In this document: positions 44,637-57,302 of the stretch, in pieces
Layout: each line of letters opens with the position of its first letter
Position numbering within the stretch: position 1 is the first letter of the stretch
Assembly: GCF_047675955.1 (NCBI RefSeq)
Contig: NC_132904.1
Span: forward strand, 3,473,501 to 3,537,500
DNA length: 64,000 nt
Source of the DNA: Chlorocebus sabaeus
Lineage: Eukaryota > Chordata > Mammalia > Primates > Cercopithecidae
Reading direction: 5' to 3'
The notes under the pieces: model-generated
The model's database searches: none
The model's input: the letters and a program-made list of their open reading frames with translations, nothing else
What the model was told of the DNA's origin: nothing
Program-made: the position numbers and the translations under genes

Positions 44637-46196
44637 TTGTGGTCTGCCCTTTGGTTCCCATCTGGACGATGTCACCTGTGGCTTGAACACCAGAGGGCTG
44701 CTCTGGTCCTCCCCGGACCCGCGGTCCCAACTGCTCCAGGCACACCGTGCTCCTTCCTTGCTCCATACTTCTGCCCCACTCCCCGCAGGCTCCCTCCTGT
44801 GCCTGCCTCCCCTCCCTGCTACCACTGGCCTCACATCATGCTGTCACGGTCACTGTCCCCGCCTCCATCCACAAACATTCTCTGAGCATCTGCTATGTAA
44901 CAGACCTGAGGCAAGGGGCCCAGAGATGGAGAGGAGCATTTCACAGCCTTGCAGAGGAAACCCAGGTGGCTTCTAGCGCCAAGTGCAGGAGGCTCTCAGG
45001 CCTGGCCCTGCCTCTTCCTGGTGCCGGACTCCACCGTGCCCGAGGGGCAGTGTCTCATGCTCCCCCACTTCCACGGGGTACAGCTCTGAGCACTCCTCCC
45101 CACGTGGCTACTGTCTGCCTCCTCCTGTCCCTCCAGCCCTGGGCCCAGTGTCATTCCTGTGCCCCCCAGAGCCCTCAGGCTGCCCTGGCCCATGCTGGCT
45201 GGGCCCTGGATGTCTGTCCTTATGCCTGGGGGTCCCCGTTGTTGGATTTGCCTCCCCGAGGAGGACGATGGCCCCTGGGAACTGGGGCTGTCTGTAAAGG
45301 GGACCTTCGTGTGCAGAGGAAGGGGTGTGGCTTCATCTTCTGCCTGAATCCACCTGAGCAAGCTGGGGGCCAGTCGCCCAGCCGCGTTTCCTCTTGCTCA
45401 CAGCGGGGACTGTGCCGCATGTGGTCTCAATCGGAGGTGTGGGACAGAGCCGGAAGCATGGAACAAACATCATGGTTGCAGACAGGCGCCTAGTAGGGTT
45501 GGCCTGTGAGCATTTCACACGCCGTCTGTCCACCTGGGGAAGGCGGGTGGGGGTGACAGTAGTAGGGGCAGTTGGTACGAAGCCCTTTTGCTGTGGAGTA
45601 GAACATGGTGGACATCTAAGCGTTAGGACTCAGAGGGGCATCTGGGTGAGGCTCCTGACAGTCTCCATCTGTGCTTTCTAGAAGGGTCTCCCGGGGCCTC
45701 AGTGGGCTGGGAAGACCCTTCTCATTTTAGCCTTGGGTGAAAGGAACGGGGAGAGGTGGGCTGGCAGTGTAGGCTGCTGCAGGTGCTTGAAGAGGCGAGC
45801 CCAGTGCTCCGCATCCACCCCGACCTCTGAGTACAGTCTCCTGTCCCCAGCCACGATGGGGAAGGGAGGTCCAGGTGCTGGAAATCAGGGAAGCGTTGTG
45901 CTGCCCACTGGCTGAGTGTTGCTGGTGCCTCACTTGGTGCCCATCCAGGGTGCCAGCTCCTGGTGCTGTGGAGGGGCTAAGAGATACCCTGGGGTTGGCA
46001 CCTCTCGGCTTGGTCCCCAGCAAGGGCTAAATGTGTCTACTCTTTCCCCAGTGCCAGCAGCTTGCGGTCCAGCAGGGACCCTCTGCTCAGCCCACCCCCA
46101 GCCCTGCTCCTTCAGGGAGAGATGCTAACTGGGCTGAGGGGGCTAACACGTGCCCTCTAGGGATGCGCTCAGCCAAGTGGCTTCACCGTCTAGGAC

Positions 46197-46434
46197 AAGC
46201 TTGTCCAAACCAAGACCTGTGGGCCACATGCAGCCCAGGACGGCTTTGAAAGTGACTCAACACAAATGCATAAACTCTCTTAAAATATTCTGAGAGTTTT
46301 TTTTTTTTTTTGGCAACTTTTTTTTTCTTTTTAGCTTATCAGCTCTCTCTAGTGTTAGTGTATTTTATGTGTAGCCTAAGACAATTCTTCTTCCCATGTG
46401 GCCCAGGGAAGCCAAAAGATGAGACACCCATGGT
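46197..46434. mobile_element. hAT-type DNA transposon remnant (MER45-like)
   Basis: CTTGTCCAAACCAAGACC, GGGCCACATGCAGCCCAGGA, GTGTATTTTATGTGTAGCC, CAATTCTTCTTCCCATGTGG and a final GATGAGACACCC follow a non-autonomous hAT repeat that ends in GGTGTCC-type inverted termini. Exact family from recall only. Confidence 0.55.
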
Positions 46435-47680
46435 GGGGGAAGCTTAGGGTGGCCTGATCTGGCCATGCCACGGGGCCCAGGGGCTGCCCTGGTAGTACAA
46501 AGGCTGTTCAGGAGGATAGGCGTGGTCTTTTGGAGTTCCTTCTTCTGTGTTATTTAATGCCTCTTATAAAAGCTATAAATGATTGTTATATACAGATCAA
46601 GTAATGCAGGGAAGCACAAATGCCAGACTCAGCAATGGAGTCACATCAGTGCTCGCGGACCCCCATTCCGACATGCCCCTCTGCGGGACTACAGGCAATG
46701 GGTGGATGTGTATATGGATAGAAATACCTTGGTAAATGTGGGCTCAAACCGCACACGCTCTTAAGAAATGAACATCATCAATGTTATTTTATTTGAGTAT
46801 AAGAGGAGAAAAAGATGGTGAAGGAAATGCTTCTTTTATGGTTTTTGTCACAAGAGACTTTTTTCCAGCTAAATCTGTGAAGTTAAAAGAAGTGATTGTG
46901 AAACATTGGAAGGCTGGAATTTTTTTTTTTTTTTTTTAATTATAGTTTTTTTCCCTTCTCACTGTGTCCTCTTCCTATATGGTTTAGGGGTAAATTAAGC
47001 TCATTGCTGTAATAAAAGGCCTCCAAATGTCAGGCACTTAACGTATCAATGCTTTACTTTTTTCTCTTTTCTCAGTCCACCTGGTTTGGCAGGAGGGACA
47101 GTTGGGAAGTTCTGATCCATACAGACATTCAGGGACCCAGACTCTTTCCGTTCGATAGCTGGACCATTCCCTGGAGCTCCGGAATCTTCCACAGGGTCCT
47201 CTGTATCTGCCCAGAAGACAAGAGAGGAAGAGACAGAACTTGTAAAGTGCACCATCTTCCCTGGTTTCATGAGGAGGTTGCACCTGACGGCAGAGTAGGC
47301 TGGGAAATGCGGTGGAGGTCTGAGCCTAGAAAGAAAAGGGCATCAGTTTGGTGAATGAGTAGCTAGTTATGTATGCGAGGGTGCACCCATGCGCGTACAC
47401 ACACTTCTCCTCCCCCACCTCCTGAGCCTTGTTGGGTGTGGACAGTGACTTTTCACACACAGTCACTCTCCCTCCCACTTACTATCCACCATGCCTCCAG
47501 GGCGCGCAGCCACTCTGTCTCTCTTGAGGGGGTCACTGCCGTCAGTTGCGTTTGCAATGGACTTTTCTTTTGCCAGATCCTTTTCTGGTTGTTGGTTTCC
47601 TTTAATGGGAGGGAATTCATTGTTCAGTGGGATTTTTTTAGGAAGAGTTCCTGAGAGCAGTGCTTTCTCAGTGAATGGAC
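46435..47680. other. Unique or unrecognised non-coding sequence
   Basis: T-rich runs at 46293-46330 and 46918-46938. The stretch at 47040-47310 may be an old repeat, but I could not place it. No exon could be supported. Confidence 0.4.
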
Positions 47681-47681
47681 G

Positions 47682-48300
47682 GTCGATGCTCATTATCTGT
47701 GGTACTCGTGTTCTAAAAAGCTGCCACAGATGCTGAATGAGTGACGCCTTGGCCATTACTCCCAGGGGAAGTGCAGTGTTTGATTCCTACAAGCCCCTGG
47801 TCGCATGTTTGACCATAGGTCAGTATGCAATCTTGCTTTATGTGCATTGCTGTTTAAAGATGCCTTATTTGATATGTAATGGTGATTCATTAACATGGAA
47901 CTCACAGCCAACAGTGCTCTCACGCAGGCCTCAGTGAAGCTTCTCTGGCACGTTTTCGGTGTGAAGCTCGTGACTACCTTCTTGCCTTAGGGACAAGTAG
48001 ATAGCACTCAGCCCTTCGCTGGGGCCCCTCTTAAATGGCAAAATCACCAAGAGAAAGCACAAACAATGTGAGAATCGTGACACTCTGTGGGCTGCAGTCA
48101 GATGCTTGTTTGCAAGGTGAGAGCTGAGACAAGAAGTCAGACCACCACCTTGTTCACCCTCCCGTGGGAACCCGCGCATCGGGCAACTGAAACCTTTGGC
48201 TGTTTTGTGCGAAAAGCATTGCTTTTGGAGTTACAAATAAATTTTAGCAAGTAGGCACACCCCCAATCCAAAATTCATGCATAGTGAGGACTGGCTGTGT
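47682..48300 (-). mobile_element. Tigger-family DNA transposon remnant
   Basis: The + strand ends AATTCATGCATAGTGAGGAC, and within it are ATTTTAGCAAGTAGGCAC, GCTTTTGGAGTTACAAATAA and TTAAATGGCAAAATCACCAA. These match the inverted end and start region of a Tigger element (not Tigger1) on the minus strand. No transposase frame survives. Confidence 0.55.
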
Positions 48301-48357
48301 TTTAAAAATGTCAACGTGTTCCCTCCGGCTTGAAAACTCTTTTCTTCTGTGAGTTTT

Positions 48358-48651
48358 TTGTTTGTTTTTTGAGACAGAGTCTCACTCTGTCACCCAGGCT
48401 GGTGTGTGGTGGCGCGATCTCCACTCACTGCAACCTCCACCTCCCGGGATCAAGCAATTCTCCTGTCTCAGCCTCCCAAGTAACTGTGATTACAGGTACC
48501 TGCCGCCACGCCTGGCTAATTTTTTGTATTTTTTAGTAGAGACGGGATTTCACCATGTTGCCCAGGCTGGTCTTGAACTCCTGACCTCAGGTGATCCACC
48601 TGCCTCAGTCTCCCAAAGTGCTGGGATTGCAGGCATGAGCCACCATACCTG
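48358..48651 (-). mobile_element. Alu, full length, minus
   Basis: GTTTGTTTTTTGAGACAGAG, CACCCAGGCTGGTGTGTGGT, ending GAGCCACCATACCTGACC. Confidence 0.95.
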
Positions 48652-48659
48652 ACCTCCTC

Positions 48660-49060
48660 TGTATTTTTGAGTCACAATTTCCCATCTGTGATTGTTTTCT
48701 TGCCCTGAACATTGCTTTGAATACATTTGAGGCCAACAGATTTATTTTTTCCATCTCATAGGTGACTTTTTTTTGAGGCTAAATTCCTAAAGAAGTAGCT
48801 TCCATTGCTAGACCAGGAAGTGTTTGGTGTTGGGCATTCTTGGTTTTTCCTAGAAAAACTTTCTCTCTGCAGATTCTGTTTAAGGACGTTTTCATTTTAA
48901 TGATGTTTTCCTGTATTTTGTTACTTTTTCTGTGTTATCGGTTGGATCCTTTATTTCAGGGATAGTAATTATCCCTGTATTGGATTTTCCTTGTTCATAT
49001 CTTTTATCTTTTTCTCTAATTGCTTTAATTGCTTGGCATTTTTCTGTTTGTTTGCCGTTC
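48660..49060. other. AT-rich sequence, possibly old LINE
   Basis: T-rich with no clear consensus match. It continues beyond the next Alu (49363-49600). I do not assign a family. Confidence 0.3.
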
Positions 49061-49061
49061 T

Positions 49062-49362
49062 TTTTTTTTTTTTTTTAATTGAAAGAGAGTCTCATTCTGT
49101 CACCCAGGATGGAGTACAGTGGCGCGATCTCGGCTCACTGTAACTTCCACCTCCCAGGTTCAAGCGCTTCTCCTGCCTCAGCCTCCCGAGTAGCTGGGAT
49201 TGCAGGCACCCACCACCAAGCCTGGCTAATTTTTGTATTTTTAGTAGAGACAGGGTTTTGCCATGTTGGTCAGACTGACCTCCAACTCCTGACCTCAGGT
49301 GATCTGCCTGTCTTGGCCTCCCACAGTGCTGGTATTACAGACCTGAGCCACTGTGCCCGGCC
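49062..49362 (-). mobile_element. Alu, full length, minus
   Basis: Poly-T, GAAAGAGAGTCTCATTCTGT, ending GAGCCACTGTGCCCGGCC. Short flanking TGCCGT...TTTT repeat. Confidence 0.95.
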
Positions 49363-49892
49363 TGCCGTGATTTTCTTGAGCCTTTAATTGTTGTGTTCTT
49401 AGTTAGACCCGTTCTATTTTTTGTAATGTCTGATTTATTGTAGTCATGCTCCTTTGCTGACTTTTTGTTTCCATAGCCCTGCACGCTCTCCTTTTGAGAG
49501 TACTCTCCTGAGTTATTTGTTTGGTAGGTTTTCTGTCTTATTTTTGTCCTCCCTGGCAGAAAGCATTCTTGGGGGCTTTTCGTCTTCTGACTGTGCTGAG
49601 TTTTCATGCAGCTCGGAGGCTGTCGGAGGTTTGCGTGCCGCCTTTCTTGGTCTGGTTCATTTTGCGTCTGTGCGAGGTCCCTGTGGCTTCCCTGACGTGT
49701 CTCCCCGTCTCGTCCTGGTTGGCTGTCGGCAGTTCAGGCTTTCTGTTGGTTCGCATAGTGCATGGGTGAGTTCCGTTCGGCTCCATTACGAAGTTAGATT
49801 TGGCCGTCTGTTTGCCTTTGCAGATGAGCAGGCCCAGGGCTGGGAGAGTGGCGTCCACGTGCAGGGCCTGGAATCCCTGTCTTTCCTGAAAC

Positions 49893-50044
49893 GCTGTATT
49901 AGCCCATTCTCATGCTGCTAATGACGACGCTGCTAACTACCCGAGACGGAGAATTTATAATGAAAAACAGGTTTAATGGACTCACAGTTCCACATGGCTG
50001 GGGAGGCCTCACAATGATGGTGGAAGGTGGAGGAGGAGCAAAGT
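49893..50044 (-). mobile_element. THE1/MST LTR fragment, minus
   Basis: CTGTATTAGCCCATTCTCAT, GAATTTATAATGAAAAACAG and CACATGGCTGGGGAGGCCTC are the complement of a THE1/MST LTR. It is cut off by the Alu at 50055-50341, and the rest of the LTR is missing on the other side. Confidence 0.8.
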
Positions 50045-50054
50045 CACGTCTTTT

Positions 50055-50341
50055 TGTTGTGGTTTGTTTGTTTGAGAAGGAGTCTCCCTCTGTTGCCCAG
50101 CCTGGAGTACAGTGGCGCGATCTCAGCTCACGGCAACCTCTGTCTCCCGCCTCCCAGATTCAAGCGATTCTCCTGCCTCAGCCTCCTGAGTAACTGGGAT
50201 TACAGCCACCCACCACCACACCCGGATAATTTTTTTTTTTTTTAAATTTTTAGTAGAGAGGGGGTTTCACCATGTTGGCCAGGCTGGTCTCGAACTCCTG
50301 ACCTCCAGTGATTTGCCCACCTCAGCCTCCCAAAGTGCTGT
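50055..50341 (-). mobile_element. Alu, 5' truncated, minus
   Basis: GTTTGTTTGTTTGAGAAGGA through CCTCAGCCTCCCAAAGTGCT. The last 25 or so bases of a full Alu 5' end are missing. Confidence 0.93.
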
Positions 50342-50577
50342 CAGCCTTGAGTTAAACAGCACTGTGAGCATCTTTGTTGAAGGATAACACACCTGTCCAG
50401 AGGGCGTGTGTCCCATGCACTTAGATGGAACGCAGCATGTAACCTGCAGGCGAAGGAAGGCGTAGGACACCAGCCAGCCCCGGGAGCCCCACTACCCCCT
50501 CCTAGTCATGGGGAGGGTTTATGTTTAATCCCAATTTACAGATGGGAACAGGAGGGTCAGACTCCAGAGCCAGTGAG

Positions 50578-50889
50578 GGGCAGAGCCATTGCCCTGGGGG
50601 TACCCAGTCTTGGGCCTTGAAACCCACTGGATGGAAGCCCTGGGATGCTGGCATTGGGTGCACTACCAACTACTTGGTACTGGGCAGAGCCAGTGTCCTG
50701 GGGGTTCCCAGCCTTGGACCTTGAAAGCTGCTGGGTGGAAGCCCTGGGATGCTGGTGTTGGGTGCACCACCAACTGCTTGGTGCTGGGCAGAGCCAGTGT
50801 CCTGGGGTTTCCCAGCCTTGGGCCTTGAAACCTGCTGGGTGGAAGCCCTGGGATACTGGCGTTGGCTGCGCCACCAACTGCTTGGTGCT
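50578..50889. repeat. 104-bp tandem repeat, three copies
   Basis: GGGCAGAGCCA starts at 50578, 50682 and 50786. Each unit runs through CCTTGAAA..CTGGGTGGAAGCCC and ends CAACTGCTTGGTGCT. Adjacent copies are roughly 90% identical. Confidence 0.96.
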
Positions 50890-52740
50890 GGGCTGATTTG
50901 CACCTGCAAGTTGAATTCCTGGCAGGAATGTGGCCAGCAGGCAGCGCTGTGTTCAAAGCAGTCCCGGCCCCAGTCGTCCCGGCGTGAGTCAGACTCATGT
51001 CCCCCTTGCCATTCACTCTGTGCTTTTGGGCGAGGGTCTGAAGGTCTGAGCCTCGGGGTTCCACCTGTCGGGACACAAACACCACTTGTGAAATGAGCCA
51101 TTGCGGGTTGGCGTCCAGCCCAGGGAGCACCCACAAGGGGCCCATTACTGTTTCCGTTCTCCCGAGTCCACCCTCCTGGAGGCTCTCATCAGCCACACAG
51201 GAGGGAGGCCCTGGTTGTCTCAGCCATGGAGGTCCTCCATCAGCAGTGGAGCAAGGGTGTCGGGAGATCGGGGCCTCCTACACCCGGCCGGACCCTGCCT
51301 CCCTGCCTGTCTGACGCTGTCCTTGACGGGGTAATCTTCCCCTTGCAGGGCAGGGGTTGTTTTCCCAGCAGGTGTTCTGCCCACTTTGCTAGAGGCACTG
51401 GAGACCTGTTGGAGTGACGATGGAGCCACAGCTCTGCTACAGCCCAGATTTAATCTACAGCACCTCCTCATGAAAGCCAGGGACTCCTCAGGTTTTAGTC
51501 TCCACTTGTGGGAGCTTGGTTGTTTCTGGAACCTTCTGAAGACCACTTTGCTTCACTCTGTTCAAGGCAAACAAAGCCCCTGGAGGCCAAAACCAGAAAT
51601 CCTCTGGGTGTGAGCTCTCAGCAACAAAGCAGACTTTGTTCCTGTGTGAAATCCCTTGTGGGGCTGAGTCCTCTGTGTAGCCAGGGACACGAGACAGTTC
51701 CTGGAACCCTGCCCGGAGGAGCCAGCCAGGAGCTGCTGAGTGAGTCTGCACCGAGGCCCCAGTGCCCGCCAGCTGGGAGTTGGTCCTGGAGAAGCACCTG
51801 GGTGGCCCCTCTTCTCCCCAGATGCTGCCCCTCCTCCCCTGCTGTCTGGGCCCACTGCTGCTGGCCGAGTGAGTGCTGTTTCTGAGCCTCACCCTCCAGT
51901 GGGACTGAAGCTTTAAGTCATTGAGTGAGAGCCCCTAGCAGTGTCCATGACGCTTCAGGCACAACCGGAGCCCTCACTTGAATAGTCTTGTGTGGGCGGG
52001 CTTCCCAGGCCACGCAGGGAGTGGTGGGGTGGGCTCTGGGCACAGGGAGGGCAGCATCTCTGCATCCTCTGAAATGTGCTATAGTGGAGTGCTGGCACCG
52101 GACATTCAGCGTGGCCTTTTACACAAGTAGCATGTGCCAAAATCAATACAAACTACGGTGAGCTCTGTTATTTCTGGGGGAGCATGAATGAGGAAGAGGG
52201 AAGAAAACTGGCCCTATGGCCCGAAGTGGTTTCTCTTTTAATCCACAGTGAATGCCATGTTACAAGGACAGCAGAGAAGAAAATAGAACGGGCCTGCAGT
52301 GGCCTTTCTCGGGCTCTCCTGGGGTGTGTACGTCGGCCCCACACCTGCCTCTCCCCGAGGACTGGCACCGAGTAGCTCAGCTGTCACTCTGAGGGCTGAG
52401 CCCTGCGACCTGGCCCACCTCCCAGCAGTCGCTTTGGGAAAACGAGTGTCCCGTTCTGTGCTTGAGTCAGTGCTTCCATTTATAAAGCACGTGCATCTTC
52501 AAGTGGGGTACTTCGTTTAGGAAAAAGCATTTGCACTGCCATCCTGACCCCCTCAAAGACCACACATTGTCACTCACCTGTCCTCCCTCTCTCCCCACCC
52601 GTACAGTCACTCAATGCTCATTAATACCTTTGCCATGCTGGGAGGCCCCTGCCCTCCTATTCCCCCTGTGCTGCCTCACCCTGTGGCACACATCTGCTGA
52701 CGGGGATGTCCTCTCGTCTGTCTGCTGCTTCCAAATGGAC
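50890..52740. other. Unique GC-rich non-coding sequence
   Basis: Open frames of up to 177 codons occur on both strands, partly created by the 104-bp repeats, and have no recognisable domain. No exon could be supported. Confidence 0.45.
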
Positions 52741-52751
52741 TCTCAGATTTT

Positions 52752-53049
52752 TCTTTTTCTTTCTTTCTTTCTTTCTTTTTTTTTTTTTTTTTTTGAGATA
52801 GGGTCTTGCTCTGTCACTCAGGCTGGAGTTCAGTGGTGCAGTCATGACTCACTGCACCCTTGACTCAAGGGATCCTCCTGCCTCAGCTTCTCAAGTGCAC
52901 ACCACCACACTGGGGTGTTTATTTTCTTTTCAGTAGAGACAGGGTCTCACTATATTGTCCAGAGAGGTTTCGAACTCCTGGGCTTAAGTGATCCTCCCAT
53001 CTCAGCCTCCCAAAGTGCTGGGATTACAGGCATGAACCACCACGCCCAG
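52752..53049 (-). mobile_element. Alu (AluJ-like), minus, with (TTTC)n tail
   Basis: (CTTT)5 at 52755-52778 passes into poly-T, then GAGATAGGGTCTTGCTCTGT. Internal deletion around CTCAAGTGCACACCACCACA. Ends at CCACCACGCCCAGG. Confidence 0.92.
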
Positions 53050-53330
53050 GAAGATATGCTTGATTCCAAAGTGACCTTGGCCTGCCTGCTTATTATTGTG
53101 GATTAAAATAGAACCCCAGGAGCAAGGAGGTTTCACCTCCTCCTCCTCCAGGATTTAATTCCCTCTTTTTGGTCACAGACATATAATTATTGCATTTGCA
53201 TTTTGTATTTGAGGATTCCTTTGCTTTTGAATATTGGGAGGACTCTACCTGTCCTGGCAACGTCTGAGCCTATCTTCCCCTCCTGCACCTGGGGCTGGCT
53301 CCTCATCCTCAGAGACCATGAGGCGCCCGC

Positions 53331-53523
53331 CCATTGTGAGAGGGGGCTCTGGACGGCCGGTGCAGGGGTGGTTTGTTACCGTTAGAAGCTGCGTTTGGAA
53401 GCTTTGCTGTGTAAGAGTGCCCCCCGCCACCCCATTGTGAAGGGGGCTCTGGACGGCTGGTGCAGGAGTGTGGTTCGTTACCGTCAGAAGCTGCGTTTGG
53501 AAGATTCGCTGTGTGTGTGTCTG
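53331..53523. repeat. 101-bp tandem duplication, two copies
   Basis: CCATTGTGA at 53331 and 53432 begins each copy. Both contain GGGGGCTCTGGACGGC, CGGTGCAGG or TGGTGCAGG, and AGAAGCTGCGTTTGGAAG. Confidence 0.95.
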
Positions 53524-53790
53524 ACTCCTTGTTCCTGGCCCCTGCGAGGTGAGAGCTGGGTGTCGTCTATTAGGAGATAATGGAGTTCGTGTGTCTGGGA
53601 GATTGGCGGCTTGGGTGGCCGTGATCCTGACTGGCAGCCTCTTAATTCGACTTCAGGAAGGTTTGTTCTTGACTCCTTCAGGTGGATTTTTCCAGGTAGA
53701 AAGCCGGTTCTGGTCAGATTTACCTTCTGCTGTGTTCTCTTCAACACCTGAACCTGCTGGGGAGTAGGTGGCAGGAGGGCTCCTTGGCCT

Positions 53791-54402
53791 CCACCCAACC
53801 ACCTACCCACCCATCCACCCATCCACCCACCCACTCATTCACCCACCCACCCATCCATCCATCCACCCACCCACCCATCCATCCATCCGTGCACCTACCC
53901 ACCCACCCACCCATCCATCCATCCATCCATCCATCCATCCATCCATCCACCCACCCACCCATCCACCCACCCACCCACCCATCCATCCATCCATCCATCC
54001 ATCCGTGCACCTACCCAGCCACCCACCTACCCACCCACCCACCCATCCACCCATCCCCCCACCCACCCACCCATCCATCCATCCATCCATGCACCTACCC
54101 AGCCAACCACCCACCCATCTGTCCGTCCACCCACCCACCCATCCATCCATCCATCCATCCATCCATCCATCCGTGCACCCACCCACCCACCCACCCACCC
54201 ACCCATCCATCCATCCATCCACCCACCCACCCACCCACCCATCCATCCATCCATCCATCCATCCATCCATCCATCCATCCATCCATCCATCCATGCATCC
54301 ACCTAGCCACCCACCTACCCAGTCACCCATCCACTCATCCTCCTACTCACCTCACCCCTCCCTCGTTCCCTCCATCCACTCATTCACCCATCTATCCATT
54401 CT
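53791..54402. repeat. (CCAT/CCCA)n tetranucleotide array, about 600 bp
   Basis: CCAT and CCCA units with repeated marker blocks GTGCACCTACCCA or TGCACCTACCCAGCCA. The last 85 bases are degenerate. Long frames of His-Pro-Ser-Ile or Asp-Gly-Trp on the two strands are artefacts. Confidence 0.97.
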
Positions 54403-54410
54403 CTTGATTA

Positions 54411-57302
54411 TAGAAATAAATGGTTAGGATCTTTGGTCTCCTCTTTGAGTAGCCCTGCCATGTCCTTTGTAGTATGCATTTGGATTACCTCTTGGGGAGG
54501 TGGAAGGCATGGAATCTGATTTCCTTTGTGGTTTCATTAACTGGTTGCTAAGACCAAAGAGAGTGCCGCTCCCCAGCCCCTCAGCCTTCCCTCTGCCTCC
54601 ATTGTCTCTGTAATACAGCAATGAAAACTAGCCTCCCTGTCCTTAAGAGGAGTGGTTTACACTTGACTATTCTAATCAAGAAATTGGTGCATTACAAATT
54701 GTTTAAAACAAAAGGGAAGGCCTTGGGGCTCTCCAGTGGAAGTTACCATGGAAAGTCAAGCCTTGATCATACTGATTATCATTCATGTCACAGGGTACCC
54801 TCCATAAAGGCGGAGAAGGACTTTATTTTCTTACACATCATTTAAAGCAAATATTGTAGGGACTGTATGTGGACCCCTTCCTCTGTTACGTATTGGGTTC
54901 GAGCTTTGTATGTGGGAGAGATTGCCCCAGTTTGCAGGGGTCTCCGTAGCCTGCATGGAAAACGTCTGACTTGAGGTGCTCTTCTGCCTCAGCTTAGAGT
55001 TAATACCCACTTAAATCTCATGGAGAAAATAATGTATGGGAAAAGTGGCTTTGGTCTGGAATCACTACACGTTCTGTAGCAAAGCTCTGTAAATCCCACA
55101 CTGTGGGGGGAGTATTGTAGTTTGAGGCCATGCTGGTGAGGAGTAGCCGTCCTCTCTTTGCTGCCATCCCAATCTGGTAAGGCTTATCCAGAGGGTGGTA
55201 ATACCAGGGCTGCAGATCATCAGTTTTTACTTTTCTGTGTTACATCCAAGGGTGGGGCTTTTTTCCAGCATCTTTGCTCTGAGGTCGGACCTGGGCGATT
55301 CCTCCAGCCTGGCTCCGACTCTGTCTCCCCACCAGCCTCCACCCTTCCCTCGCTGCCCTGCCTTCTGGGCAGACGAGGCCTCCTGCATCACAGCTTCTGA
55401 GCAGCATCTGCGTCCCAGCAGCAGCCGCACCAGCCTCTGTGGCCTCGTCTTTAATCCACTTTCTGACCTCCTGCTGGCTTAATCTTCCTGACTCACAGCT
55501 TTGTCTGTGTGCTGCAGGGATCGAGTTGAACTCATTAGCTCGGCCTCGGGGACCCCCTTAATCCCCGCTCCTCCTCTTGCAGCTGTATGGTTCTGGGAAC
55601 GATCTGGCATTTTGGAGCATTCCTCTTTGGGCATGGGGGTGCTAATGCCGCCTCCTGGAGAACATAAGGAAGAGATGATGTGTTTAACACACTGACGAGC
55701 CAGGCTGTGGGTGCATAGTAAGTGTTTTGTGTCTGTAGTCAGGACTTTTTAATTATAACTCCCCTCCATGGCTGCCTGTTACTTCACTTCAATTTACTGC
55801 TCCTAAAGGGATTTCTCTGGCCGGCATCTGGTCTCTGCTTTACGATGGCTCTGCCTGAAATCATGGCTATGGAAAGAGGAAGATTAAGTCACCCCCAAGG
55901 AGTCCATGGACCACTGGCAGAACCAAGCAGTGTCTCCCAGTTTAGCATCCCCTTGACGATAGCAGAGACAGACAGGCAACCTCTTTACTAATCGCCCGGA
56001 GATACAGTATGCCCACCACTTCGCCACAGCATCCAGTGGCTGCCATGAAGCTTTCACTGTGTGAAAAATGTTCTAATTGGAAAAATGAATCCACAGCTGC
56101 GTTACCCTTGATTGGCATTTAAACTTGCAGAAACACTAAGCCTGAGCCTTGGACCTCAGCACCCCCTGACCAGGCTGTGTTTCTGAGTCAAGGTCACCCC
56201 GTATTTCCCTGTTCCATTGACATCTCTGATTTCAATTTCGTGTGTTACCCGTGCGAGGGTCTTAGTGTTTGCCACCACGAGTACCAGCCCAGTGGGCCTC
56301 TGTCCACAGTAAGAAGTATTATCTCATTTGGATAATTGCATTTGGGAATAAACCAATTGGAGTTTGGAGTGACCCTGACGTTGGTTGTTCGTCAGAGGCG
56401 TGTAGGTACACAGACTGCACGTGAACAGCTATCAAAGGCCCGAAGACACCTGCGTGCACCTTTCTATGGCTCCTGCCAAGCTTGTGTTTATCATGGGCCC
56501 TTGAAAATGCATCATGCAGAAATTGATGATGACAGAAAGCGTCACGGCAGAGGAACTTCTGAATGTGAAATGCGCTTCCTCGTAATGAACAGTGTGCTCA
56601 GAAACTTGGATTTCTTTCTGGCTTTCCTGAGTTCTTGCCGAACGCTGCTTACATGCGTTTGCAGAGCTGGCGTCTTGACTGTTCCGGGTGTCTGCGTTTC
56701 TAGCTCCAGATCCTGAATAGGGAATGTCCCTGTGGGGCCACGACCTGAGATACCCTGGCATTTCCTCCCTTATTCTCTTGGCTTTTCCTGGGCTGGTTGG
56801 GTAGAAGTCAAGAGGAAGGTGGATGTAAGTCTCACCTGAGAAAGGTGAATTAGCAGATGCCGTAGAGGTGGAGGTCCCTGAATCTATCTGTGTAATCCGA
56901 GCCTCGTGTTGTGGATGGCCCTTTCCACAGCCTTCAGATAACCCACGGCAATAAGACCTATTTCATATGGTATAATATTTACCATTTTCTCAAGCTTTGT
57001 CAAGACACTCTCTCGCCCTCACTACTGTCTTCCAAAATCAGCTGTCATCGTCGCCATTTTACAGGACCTAAAGCAGATTTGGAAAGCAATTTAGTCTCTC
57101 ACAGGAAACTCTCTTGCTACATTGCTATAAATCGAAACAGCCTGGCCTAGGAAGCTCCCGTGACCCCCACAGGCCAGACACTTTTCGGCGCAGGTTTGCT
57201 GATCCACCATTGTTTACGTGTCTTACTCATCAGTGCAGACGTGTCCCCCCACAGGCAGGTGGTGGCCCTCAGTGGGTTGCAGAGACTCGCCCGTGGTGGT
57301 TC
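54411..57302. other. Unique non-coding sequence
   Basis: The longest stretch (2.9 kb) without a repeat that I can recognise. No exon with splice sites and a known domain was found. It is a reasonable place to look for conserved intronic elements. Confidence 0.45.

Noticed and set aside
44747..45493. 248-codon open frame downstream of the SHANK2 exon
   Set aside because: It lies in the intron in GC-rich DNA, has no recognisable domain, and overlaps other open frames on both strands. The exon clearly ends at the donor at 44629.
46579..46764. Short unique open frame near 46.6 kb
   Set aside because: 61 codons, no domain or splice context; within expectation for chance.
50663..51196. 177-codon minus open frame over the 104-bp repeats
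   Set aside because: The repeat length is not a multiple of three and the frame has no domain; similar frames are open on the other strand.
53768..54427. Open frames of up to 219 codons (Pro/His/Ser/Ile or Asp/Gly/Trp repeats)
   Set aside because: Produced by the 4-base CCAT/CCCA array in several frames on both strands.
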